Source of the DNA: Acheta domesticus
Lineage: Eukaryota; Arthropoda; Insecta; Orthoptera; Gryllidae
Assembly: GCA_031308135.1 (NCBI GenBank)
Contig: JAHLJT010009436.1
Coordinates: forward strand, 222,685,977 to 222,749,976
Direction of reading: 5' to 3'
DNA length: 64,000 bases
The notes beneath the pieces are model-generated. The model was not told the DNA's origin. It saw only the letters and a program-made list of their open reading frames with translations, and ran no database searches. The position numbers and the translations under genes are program-made. Shown here one piece after another: positions 33,167-43,215 of this stretch (position 1 is the stretch's first letter; every line of letters starts with the position of its first letter).

Positions 33167-33636
33167 AGCACAAGTCCCGATAACCAATATCTTGGATCCA
33201 GAAAGAAGGCGCCTTTTCGTGTCCCCGATAATTTTAACGAACTTCTATCTTAAGCACCTAATAAATATTAATGAATTTCATCGCAGCTGCGCCCTGCGCT
33301 CAGATTAGACGTCGAAGGCTCCAATAACTAACGCCTGCCCCTTAACCTCCATGTAATCATGAAAGGTCACTTCGGGGCACAGTCCTCGCGATACCAAGAT
33401 CCTCGCTTCGGAGTTCCCCCTCCGCCCGTGATAAGGGCCACACAGAGCGCACTTGCGTCTCTGACCATAACAAGTATCTCCCCCTCCACCATGTACTTAC
33501 AAACAGGAGTGGGGATGTAGGCTATATAGTTTCTAAGGAGATATTGTAAAGGGTTCACAACCATTTTCGACTTTGTAATAGAAATTTGTATAACCTGTAT
33601 TTTATTCACTTCTGTAATAAAACTCGGTGTGTTCTT
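33078..33636 (+). repeat. 3' LTR of copy 1 (truncated by gap)
   Basis: 559 bp corresponding to the first nine-tenths of the 626-bp LTR. It begins ACTTATATCC directly after the polypurine run GTGGGGGAGG. A TATA-like CTATATAG lies near 33522 and a polyadenylation signal AATAAA at 33616-33621. It differs from copy 2's LTRs at several positions (for example GAAAGAAGG against GAAAGGAGG), so it is not the same sequence. Confidence 0.85.
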
Positions 33637-34636
33637 NNNNNNNNNNNNNNNNNNNNNNNNNNNNNNNNNNNNNNNNNNNNNNNNNNNNNNNNNNNNNNNN
33701 NNNNNNNNNNNNNNNNNNNNNNNNNNNNNNNNNNNNNNNNNNNNNNNNNNNNNNNNNNNNNNNNNNNNNNNNNNNNNNNNNNNNNNNNNNNNNNNNNNNN
33801 NNNNNNNNNNNNNNNNNNNNNNNNNNNNNNNNNNNNNNNNNNNNNNNNNNNNNNNNNNNNNNNNNNNNNNNNNNNNNNNNNNNNNNNNNNNNNNNNNNNN
33901 NNNNNNNNNNNNNNNNNNNNNNNNNNNNNNNNNNNNNNNNNNNNNNNNNNNNNNNNNNNNNNNNNNNNNNNNNNNNNNNNNNNNNNNNNNNNNNNNNNNN
34001 NNNNNNNNNNNNNNNNNNNNNNNNNNNNNNNNNNNNNNNNNNNNNNNNNNNNNNNNNNNNNNNNNNNNNNNNNNNNNNNNNNNNNNNNNNNNNNNNNNNN
34101 NNNNNNNNNNNNNNNNNNNNNNNNNNNNNNNNNNNNNNNNNNNNNNNNNNNNNNNNNNNNNNNNNNNNNNNNNNNNNNNNNNNNNNNNNNNNNNNNNNNN
34201 NNNNNNNNNNNNNNNNNNNNNNNNNNNNNNNNNNNNNNNNNNNNNNNNNNNNNNNNNNNNNNNNNNNNNNNNNNNNNNNNNNNNNNNNNNNNNNNNNNNN
34301 NNNNNNNNNNNNNNNNNNNNNNNNNNNNNNNNNNNNNNNNNNNNNNNNNNNNNNNNNNNNNNNNNNNNNNNNNNNNNNNNNNNNNNNNNNNNNNNNNNNN
34401 NNNNNNNNNNNNNNNNNNNNNNNNNNNNNNNNNNNNNNNNNNNNNNNNNNNNNNNNNNNNNNNNNNNNNNNNNNNNNNNNNNNNNNNNNNNNNNNNNNNN
34501 NNNNNNNNNNNNNNNNNNNNNNNNNNNNNNNNNNNNNNNNNNNNNNNNNNNNNNNNNNNNNNNNNNNNNNNNNNNNNNNNNNNNNNNNNNNNNNNNNNNN
34601 NNNNNNNNNNNNNNNNNNNNNNNNNNNNNNNNNNNN
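33637..34636. other. Assembly gap of exactly 1000 N
   Basis: A run of 1000 N, a conventional placeholder for a gap of unknown size. Sequence before it ends inside an LTR, and sequence after it starts one base before an LTR. The frames that appear to span it are meaningless. Confidence 0.99.
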
Positions 34637-34637
34637 G

Positions 34638-35263
34638 ACTTATATCCCCACGTACAGAGCGTACAGCCTGTACATAGCATTACGCAATGTACTCCGGAGC
34701 AAAGCAGGGCTTACGAATTTAATTAAAGCACAAGTCCCGATAACCAATATCTTGGATCCAGAAAGGAGGCGCCTTTTCGTGTCCCCGATAATTTTAACGA
34801 ACTTCTATCTTAAGCACCTAATAAATATTAATGAATTTCATCGCAGCTGCGCCCTGCGCTCAGATTAGACGTCGAAGGCTCCAATAACTAACGCCTGCCC
34901 CTTAACCTCCATGTAATCATGAAAGGTCACTTCGGGGCACAGTCCTCGCGATACCAAGATCCTCGCTTCGGAGCTCCCCCTCCGCCCGTGATAAGGGCCA
35001 CACAGAGCGCATTTGCGCCTCTGACCATAATAAGTATCTCCCCCTCCACCATGTACTTACAAACAGGAGTGGGGATGTAGGCTATATAGTTTCTAAGGAG
35101 ATATTGTAAAGGGTTCACAACCATTTTCGACTTTGTAATAGAAATTTGTATAACCTGTATTTTATTCACTTCTGTAATAAAACTCGGTGTGTTCTCACTC
35201 TCTGAGTTTCATTTCACTAAGTCTGTCTGGAGAACTGTCGACTTGCCATCGACGTATTTTACT
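34638..35263 (+). repeat. 5' LTR of copy 2
   Basis: 626 bp, starting ACTTATATCC and ending TATTTTACT. It contains a TATA-like CTATATAG and AATAAA at 35176-35181. It matches 41053-41678 throughout by eye. Confidence 0.9.
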
Positions 35264-35280
35264 GGGGGCTCAGCCGGGAT
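35263..35280 (+). other. Primer binding site, tRNA-Pro type
   Basis: TGGGGGCTCAGCCGGGAT begins with the obligatory TGG at the LTR edge. It matches 16 of 18 bases of the classic tRNA-Pro binding site; the two mismatches are adjacent, in the middle. In copy 1 the equivalent place (~27301) is overwritten by flanking-repeat sequence, so no site is visible there. Confidence 0.7.
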
Positions 35281-35953
35281 GGCAGGTGTCCAATAATTGC
35301 AATTACGGAAGACATTAAGCGAGCTAATCGTCAGTAGTAACCTCTTCAACAATTAAGAGGCTTTCAAGACTGCGACTTGCCGCGCCCTGCTGCCCTGTCT
35401 CGACGGAACGTCCACGACGAGCACGCGGTCTTCATCGCCATTGCAGAGGACTTCTTAAGGCCAGCCGATCGCCAGCAGTAACCTCTTCACCCATTAAGAG
35501 GCCTTCGAGTCTGCGACCTGCTGCGCCCTGCTGCCATCCACTTCGGACCGGCCTGGTGATCAACGGAACCTGAGAGAACGTCCCACTTCAGACGCAGGAT
35601 GTTGGTCTGGATCCTCATCTCTTCAATGCTGTAAGTGAGACTTCACACCGCTGTGTTAATGAGTGCAGTGCTTAGCTACAGTAGTCAAAGAGCTATTTTT
35701 GGTTATCGTGCATTTTCATTAAGCAAAATTCAGAAGTGCAACGTATCTTATAGAAGTGCAGTAGTTAAACGCAATAGTTTAAAAAGCTACTTTCGTATCC
35801 TGCATTTTTATAACCTGTGAACCAGAATTAAATTTATAATTCATTTCATTTTGAAAGTAACCAATTAGAAAATTAATTTTAATTTTAAAGATTATCTTAA
35901 TTGTATATTTTAAGGAATTTATTCCATAACTTAAGGTAAATTTTATTTACATA
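35281..35953 (+). other. Retroelement 5' leader, copy 2, with duplicated hairpin module
   Basis: Two direct copies of a ~65-bp module (from ~35331 and ~35471) share CAGTAACCTCTTCA, ATTAAGAGGC, CTGCGAC and CGCCCTGCTGCC. In each, CCTCTT and AAGAGG can pair across a short loop. The donor GTAAGT lies at 35631-35636, after ATGCT. Repeated elements in the same place of the gypsy leader form its Su(Hw) insulator, but no Su(Hw)-like motif was recognised here. Confidence 0.5.
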
Positions 35954-37141
35954 ATGGCGCAAGGCTTCGAACCCCTCACAAAGTGGGAAATGGCACACAT
36001 TAATCTGTTGCCAGAATTTAACGGTACTTCCGACTGTAATTTAGATTATTTCTTAGTCCAATGCGAGTCTTTCTTGCGAAATTTTCATAGATCTCCGGAA
36101 ACCCCGAATGCAGAACTAACTAATATGTTCCTTTTCAATGTAGTAAAAGCCAAAATCAAAGGCGAAGCACAATCAGTGCTCGATGTCGAAACAAATTCGA
36201 ATTTCGAAAGACTAAAGGAAAAGTTAATAAGAAAATACGGAGACGCTCGCGACGAACACATCTTGTTCCGCGAAATATCCAATTGTTGTCAAAAACGCAA
36301 TGAAAGTTTCCTGGAATATCATGACCGATTAAATCAACTACTCATTAAGTACAAAAGTACATTAAAATTGAATCATCAAAATCCCATTCTAGAAATGAAG
36401 TTACAGGAAGCAGACGGAAAAGCTTTAGGCGCTTTCCGAGCAGGTATCCTTAACCCATATCGCGAATACCTTAGGTACGCACAGATTACAGACCTCTCTC
36501 AAGCTCTTCGTGCATGCCGCGATTATGACAACGAACGAGCATACGAAAACTACATGGATTCATTGCGCAACAACCAAAAACAAAATCTTCCAACTCCCAA
36601 CCAACAGGTTAAAACAAATCAAACTCCCACGTTTAATTTCAGAAGTAGCTTCCCCACACCTTTTACGCATTCTAATTTTACTCCAAGTATGTCGCGTTTT
36701 CAGCCAATGTCACATCGACCTGAACCAAGTAGAGTCTTGCCACCGCATGTAAGTCAGCCGCAAAATCACACGCAGCAAAATTTGCATCGTTCTCCTCTTA
36801 TTAGGCCTCCCCAATTTCGAACCACCTGTAGGTCAGGGAAGACCATATCCACATCCCTTGCAGATTGGAAGAATGCATGACCCGCCGAATCAACCGCAAG
36901 GTAATAGACAGACTCCCATGTCGAGGTGTTTCCACTATCAGACAAAACGCGAATTACCACTACAATGACAATCAGATTGACCATACTGACTATAGCGGAC
37001 AGAATTATGAGGACACCTATGACGAAACCTCTCAGAAGTATGACTACTATTATCCAGAGCAGACAAATGAGAAACTTCGAAACTAGCGAATTCGTGAACC
37101 AGGATTTTCGCGAGGTTGCGTCATCAATACCCAAGACTTGA
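35954..37141 (+). pseudogene. gag: gag, copy 2 (three single-base insertions)
   Basis: Starts at ATG 35954 and matches copy 1 for 280 codons. Single-base insertions near 36820, 36923 and 37072 disrupt it. Because there are three, the frame is back in register for the last ~22 codons and the same TGA is used. The first break truncates the open frame at 36880. The Gln/Asn/Pro-rich tail is the part affected, while the capsid-like N-terminus is intact. Confidence 0.8.
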
Positions 37142-37142
37142 A

Positions 37143-39607
37143 TAATATACACAATGCTCCAGAACTCCCTTTCATCATCGTTGTTTGGTCTAAAGATCTT
37201 AATTGACTCCGGCGCCAGCAACTCTATGATAAATCCGAACCCCGCTCACGAAATGTTTTCTGAATATCTTTTTAAGGAAAATTTTTGCATCCAGTCCATC
37301 CATGCTAAAACAATAGGAACGGAACAACGTACGCTAATCGGATATTTTCTGAGTACGGTCTGGACTCGCCTATTAATTTTAGAGTAATTCAGTGGCACAA
37401 TTATTTCGATGCTCTCATCGGCTCTTCAGATTTTGCACGTCTGAAAGCGAAAATTGACTACCACACTAATACTATCATCCTAGGGGATAAGAAGATTCCT
37501 TTCTACTTTCATTCCCCGTTCAAACAAAAACATCACGAAATCGAACAAAATTCCCACGATCTTACGATTCCAGTCAACATAAAACAAGGAGAAGTGTATG
37601 TCCCAGCTTTTATCCATGACGGTCACTACTTCCCCGACGCGATTCTAGTTGCCGAAGAGTATGCCGTTAAATATCCCACGGAATGCTTTTCGGAAGTCGA
37701 ATTTGACCAGCCTGTGTATGTCGAACCACTAGACAGCGTCGACGTCCAGTCGCTTGAGATAAATTCAATTACCGAACGAGATATCGGAGAGTTTTGAGAA
37801 CTCAGCATATGAATGACCTAGAAACAGAGGCAATATTCAACGTATGTTCGGAATTTGCCGATGTGTTCTACTTCCCCGGTTGCGACCTATCTTTTACTAA
37901 TTCTGTGAAACACTATATCCGTACCACTGATGAGAGTCCGGTTTATAAAAGAAATTATCGTTATCCACCCCACTTGAAAGACCTTATCAATAAAGAAGTA
38001 CAAAAGTTGCTAAATACAGGGCATTATTACACACAGCGAGTCGCCATATTGCAGTCCCGTGTGGATAGTACCCAAGAAAACGGACGCATCAGGCGAAAGG
38101 AAGTGGCGGCTAGTTATCGACTTCCGCGATTTGAATAAAAAGACTATTGAGGATAAATACCCATTACCTAGAATCGAGGAAATTCTTGATAGCTTAGGTA
38201 AGTGCCAGTACTTTAGTACTCTCGATCTGGCACAAGGTTTCCACCAAATCGAAATGGATCCTCGATCCATAGAGAAAACAGCATTTACTGTAGACAATCA
38301 ACATTTGATGTTTAAGAGAATGCCTTTTGGAGTCCGGAACGCACCAGCCACATTTCAAAGAGTGATGGATAACGTGCTCAGACCGTTTCTCTATAAATTC
38401 TGCTTTGTGTACATCGATGATATTATCATTTTCTCGAAATCTTTAGAAGAACACGTCTATCATTTGTCACTTGTCCTGAAAAAACTACGAGAAGTTAATT
38501 TAAAAATTCAACTGGACAAGACAGAATTTTTACACAAGGAAGTTGCCTTTCTCGGACACGTAGTGACCCAGGACGGTATAAAACCCAATCCGGACAAAAT
38601 TAAAGCTATAAAAGAATATCCGATACCTACCACGACGAAGGAAATTAAACAGTTTCTCGGGTTAACAGGCTACTATAGAAAATTCATTAAGGATTATTCA
38701 AAGGTTAGTTTCCCTTTTACTCGATGCCTGAAGAAAGGCGCTAGAATTGATATACATGATGAAGCTTATAAAGGAGCTTTCGAACAGCTGAAAGTACTTC
38801 TCTCGAACGCGCCCGTCCTCGCCTACCCGGATTTCACGCAACCTTTCGTATTAACCACGGACAGTTCGAATTTCGCTTTAGGCTCCGTACTATCGCAAAA
38901 TTCACACCCTATCGCATATCACTCTCGCACCCTGAATCCATCTGAACGTCATTACTCAAACCGTGGAACGGGAGTTATTATCTATTGTCGATAGTTGTAA
39001 GCGATTCAAACCCTACCTCTGGGGACGACGGTTTACAATAGAATGTGACCACAGGCCCTTACAATGGTTGTTTTCACTGAAGGATCCCTCCTCCCGCCTG
39101 TACAGGTGGAAAATAAAGCTAGAGGAATTCAATTTCGAGATTAAGTACGTGAAAGGCAAAATTAATTACGTCGCCGACGCGCTGTCTCGCATAGAAATTA
39201 ATGCCCATGATGAAGACGCTAAACCAGACATTGCTACCGTCCCGGACAAAGACCATCAACAGGAAATTGACTGTCAGGCGATAAATTCTAATCTAGAAGA
39301 CCCCATCTTCACCCTAAGAATGTCAGAAAGATCCCATTACAATGCGTTAGACCACATTTTCGTACCTACCACCGATCTAGAGGAATATATCATTAACAAA
39401 GAAACGCAAGCTCGAGAAATGGCTGCCCGTAATCCCCAGCCAGAGAAGACTTCTTCCCTTCATGAATACCGAGTAAATGACACTGTTTATGTAAAGGACC
39501 CGCCGACGCGTAACAAAAAATCCAAAAAATTGTATCGCGACGGCCTAGTGGTGAAAACCGAAACCAACAAAATCCACTGCAAAATGAAAAACGGAAAGTC
39601 ATCGTAG
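37143..39607 (+). pseudogene. pol: pro-pol, copy 2 (several frameshifts; integrase core absent)
   Basis: Same content as copy 1: DSGA protease motif, YIDD reverse transcriptase (in the open part 38059-38994), RNase H split between two frames (TDSS before, CDHRPL after), and the integrase C-terminal remnant. Breaks relative to copy 1 are extra bases near 37175 and 37322-37340, a missing T near 37795, an extra base near 38015 and an extra A near 38959. At 37672 it keeps the A-run base that copy 1 lacks. The integrase deletion point is the same in both copies. Confidence 0.82.
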
Positions 39608-39624
39608 ATAACTACCACAAGTTT

Positions 39625-41141
39625 ATTTTCCATTTCAACTTAACCACTTTAACAGAAACGCTCTCCCAGATAAGAAACACCACCGACTCCTTGAATACTA
39701 AAAGTAATAATACCTTTCCCTTCTTGTCTTACGAGATATCGATGCTACTAAAAGAGGCTGAAAAGGAACTTTCAAAATTACTCCCCACACGCAATAGAAA
39801 TAAAAGAGGTCTTGTCAATGGACTAGGAAAAATTATAAAATTTATTTCAGGAAATTTAGATCAGGAGGATTACGATACGCTTGAGGCACAAATTACCGCC
39901 TTGCAAAGCGACAGAGATCAGGAAATACGACATGTTAATAAACTAGTCTCGTTCAGTAATTCTATCACTCACAAATTCGTAAATGAAATGAATCACATAA
40001 ATTTAAACATGGGGCTAATTCAGCAAATATTGTCAAAGCAGGATTTCAAAGTAGACCTTTTAGAGCAGTATCAGTACACTACGATGTGTTTAAGAAGATT
40101 CTTGAAGATTCTACGAACTCTAGAAAATACCATAAGTTTGTCTTTCCATGATATCACGAACGTTCAGTTGTTCTCCAATGAAGATGTTACCAATGTAATG
40201 AACCATCTGTATGCGGTTTATCCTGTCAAATCTATTGTTCATAGTGACCCTTACCATGTTTTGAGAACCTCAAATTCACAAAGAGCCAGGTTGTCATAAT
40301 AGACCAAGGATTGGTCGTAATATTATCAGTACCAACTACTGATGGTAATAATTATCACTTGTACGCAATCACACCTGTGCCTACTATTAATAACGTCGTG
40401 TTAATTCCTTCCGAGAGGAATTATCTCCAGGGCCCTACCTCTAAATGGTCCACGGAAGATTGCATAAAAGGTACATTAACATATGTTTGTGCTAATTACA
40501 ATGTGAGAGTTACCAGTTGTAATCTGACGAAAACAACAGGATGTGATTTCGCACAGGTAACTAATGATGTAAAGCTGTTTCAACTTCTTAACAAAAATGA
40601 CATCCTATTTTTCTCATCTCTTAAAGAAATTGTAATACAAACTTGCAATAATAACCAAACTTCGGTAGAACTACAAGGTTCATATCTAATCTATAGTAAT
40701 GTAAATTGTCCTATATCAGCAATGAGTACCACATTAGAACCAAAGTCAACCACTCATGTCATGACGTTTCCACTTGTATATGTGTATAATGAACATGATG
40801 TAAAACTGAAAATTCAATTTCATCCATCCCACCTCGATGTAAATAAACTAAAATTAGACTTAATTCCCATCACACCCACTCCTATTTTGTGGAAACAATT
40901 TAATGTAGTTGATATTGGTTTCGTATTGTTTATTTTATGTTTTGTATGTTATGTGTGTAGAAAAATGTTGTACAAGGTACTTCTTAAATTGGTGGTACGT
41001 CGGGAGAAAAAACAAATCCCCGAGGACGGGGAAGCGGATCTGGTGGGGGAGGACTTATATCCCCACGTACAGAGCGTACAGCCTGTACATAGCATTACGC
41101 AATGTACTCCGGAGCAAAGCAGGGCTTACGAATTTAATTAA
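39625..41141 (+). pseudogene. env: env, copy 2 (start codon changed, one frameshift)
   Basis: Same organisation as copy 1, including the RNKR cleavage motif, fusion-peptide-like stretch, transmembrane segment and basic tail. The position equal to copy 1's ATG reads ATT. A T missing from a T-run near 40262 splits the frame into 39691-40299 and 40311-41141. The C-terminus enters the 3' LTR. Confidence 0.8.
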
Positions 41142-41678
41142 AGCACAAGTCCCGATAACCAATATCTTGGATCCAGAAAGGAGGCGCCTTTTCGTGTCCC
41201 CGATAATTTTAACGAACTTCTATCTTAAGCACCTAATAAATATTAATGAATTTCATCGCAGCTGCGCCCTGCGCTCAGATTAGACGTCGAAGGCTCCAAT
41301 AACTAACGCCTGCCCCTTAACCTCCATGTAATCATGAAAGGTCACTTCGGGGCACAGTCCTCGCGATACCAAGATCCTCGCTTCGGAGCTCCCCCTCCGC
41401 CCGTGATAAGGGCCACACAGAGCGCATTTGCGCCTCTGACCATAATAAGTATCTCCCCCTCCACCATGTACTTACAAACAGGAGTGGGGATGTAGGCTAT
41501 ATAGTTTCTAAGGAGATATTGTAAAGGGTTCACAACCATTTTCGACTTTGTAATAGAAATTTGTATAACCTGTATTTTATTCACTTCTGTAATAAAACTC
41601 GGTGTGTTCTCACTCTCTGAGTTTCATTTCACTAAGTCTGTCTGGAGAACTGTCGACTTGCCATCGACGTATTTTACT
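41053..41678 (+). repeat. 3' LTR of copy 2
   Basis: 626 bp with the same ends as 34638-35263. It directly follows the polypurine run GTGGGGGAGG. AATAAA lies at 41591-41596. Confidence 0.9.
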
Positions 41679-41682
41679 CGAG

Positions 41683-42652
41683 AGTTCTCGCACGGGTACG
41701 CAGAGGTAGTGGGGGAAAACTTGTGCTATGGCACAACACAAAGAACAAACTTTTTAAAGTAGCTAAAGTAAAATAGCTTGAAATAAATGAAAAACAAAAA
41801 TCAAAACGCGCTAGCCTACAGTACTACGTGAATCAATTAAAAAACAACTAAATTTAAAATTATAGAAAGAATAGTGCAAGTCAACCGACAACTGCCAACG
41901 ATCGCAGTCCAAACGCACGATTTAAATGTTAGCGATATCTGGAAGTATGTACACTAACGCCCAACTGCAAACTCATATTGTAAATAAAACACGGTTTATA
42001 TTAAACTCAAGGTGTCGGGTCGTTAAGATATTAAAAATGCAAACATAGTTTGAGCAACATTCCCATGTACCGAAGTGGGCTTACTAATGCCTACTAAATT
42101 GTTTCTACTGCTAACAAATGGTATTTAGTACTCAAAGGTGAAACCTTTAGTTTTATTATTTTTTGGCTCGGAATTGTTTTTCTTGAGGTACGTAAGGACG
42201 CAGAAAATAATTCAATACTTTTTAGTAAACAAATAATTTTTCAATTTTCTCACCCCAGCAAGATGGCACCCTGACTCTCCAAAACCCACTCGGTTCTTCA
42301 TAACGAATCAAGGAAAGTTGAATAATATTGCAATGAGTAGGTCTGTTCTTGGTCGATGGCTTTCTCAAGAGTAAAAACCTTTTCTGTTATTTGAATATCA
42401 AGGAAAGCGAAAAGCTAACTCTCAAGGAAGATTGAAAAATGTTGTTTTTAAAGAAGAGTGAATTGTTCCAAGAACATCTCTCTATAATGTGGAATAAACT
42501 TTAATTGAAAATTTGTTTCAAACATCAATTGCATTGTTATTTGTTTGATATTCTGTAAGTACATTAATAGTTCCTCTCCTTTGTGGAACGGATAGACAAA
42601 TGGATAGGGAAAGGGTGGGATTTAACATGCGAGTGTTCTCGCACGGGTACGC
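41683..42652 (+). repeat. Right flank: ~0.95-kb repeat unit
   Basis: The 18-bp word GTTCTCGCACGGGTACGC occurs at 41684-41701 and 42635-42652, 951 bp apart. The DNA between is the unit also seen, in order, left of the retroelement (26205-27330). Before the second occurrence the sequence reads GCGAGTGTTCTCGC, a 5-bp-stem palindrome, and the retroelement appears to have inserted at an equivalent site. This may be a tandem satellite-like unit or an older transposon. No coding frame was recognised. Confidence 0.6.
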
Positions 42653-42774
42653 TATTTATATAAATAAAAAGGTGACCTTGTGAATCAGGTGTAATCAAAA
42701 CGTGATTTCCTTATTACGATATCATGAGACGAGCAAATAATGCCCTGGTTGAATCCCACGAAGCAAGCTGTTTT

Positions 42775-43215
42775 GATCGTTGGCTTCCGCAAAGGACACG
42801 CGGGGCGCCCGCTTTTTCAGAAGTCGCCGCGGATATTGGCGTGCCCGCTGCCTCAACAGCGGCGCTCCCTGGCACCGTAATGACGATCGTGCGAGGATCT
42901 CGAAATATCGGGGGCGGTGCGGGCCGCCCCCCAGAAATAGCCGGCGAAGGCCGGGCCGCACCGCGCCGCGCGTCTCCGCTCCGCTCCGCGCCCGCGGCGG
43001 CGTCGGTGCAAGAAGGGACGCCCGCGTCGCGAACTGTCGGTAAGCAAATAGACGGACGGCTGTGCGGTCGCGCTCGAAACAAGGTCACGGTTAACGAAGA
43101 CTGCGCGGGAATCCACCGCAGAGGTTGCCGACGACACCTGCGAGCCCCCGCGCCCGTCGCCCAGGCAAGTAGGCGGCGTGCCCAGCCAGCCTCGTGGGCG
43201 CGCGCGATTTTTTTC
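42775..43215. promoter_or_regulatory. GC/CpG-rich island 10
   Basis: A 440-bp CpG-rich island containing GAAATAGCC (~42931) and GCAAATAGA (~43045) words, like island 2. The plus-strand frame 42724-43221 (165 codons) and the minus-strand frame 42714-43313 (199 codons) overlap completely. Neither has a recognisable domain. Confidence 0.38.

Larger units (their letters stand above)
26569..33636 (+). mobile_element. Errantivirus-type Ty3/gypsy retroelement, copy 1 (5' LTR corrupted, 3' LTR cut by gap)
   Basis: Gene order is leader, gag, protease-RT-RNase H, env, polypurine tract, LTR, as in insect errantiviruses. The integrase zinc finger and DDE core are missing. The 3' LTR begins at 33078 after a purine run ending GTGGGGGAGG and shows 559 of 626 bp before the N gap. 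The 5' LTR can be followed only as scattered words between 26569 and 27301. The start is inferred from CGAG at 26565-26568, which matches CGAG right after copy 2's 3' LTR and may be the 4-bp target duplication. It differs from copy 2 by a small number of substitutions and by single-base indels. Confidence 0.85.
34638..41678 (+). mobile_element. Errantivirus-type retroelement, copy 2 (complete LTR to LTR, multiply frameshifted)
   Basis: A 7.04-kb element with 626-bp LTRs (34638-35263 and 41053-41678) that look identical to each other, implying a recent insertion. It has a primer binding site, leader, gag, pro-pol, env and polypurine tract in the same order as copy 1, with the same integrase loss. 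Almost every difference from copy 1 is a single-base indel, many in homopolymers. CGAG follows the 3' LTR at 41679-41682 and matches CGAG left of copy 1, so one target duplication may enclose the whole tandem. Confidence 0.9.

Noticed and set aside
33367..34868. Long open frames (360-440 codons) around 33.4-34.9 kb on both strands
   Set aside because: They consist mainly of the 1000 N gap, which has no stop codons; only LTR fragments flank it.
42626..42660. GCGAGTGTTCTCGC hairpin followed by CTAT as a Helitron 3' end
   Set aside because: Helitrons end in CTRR, and other copies of the word do not share the same downstream bases.
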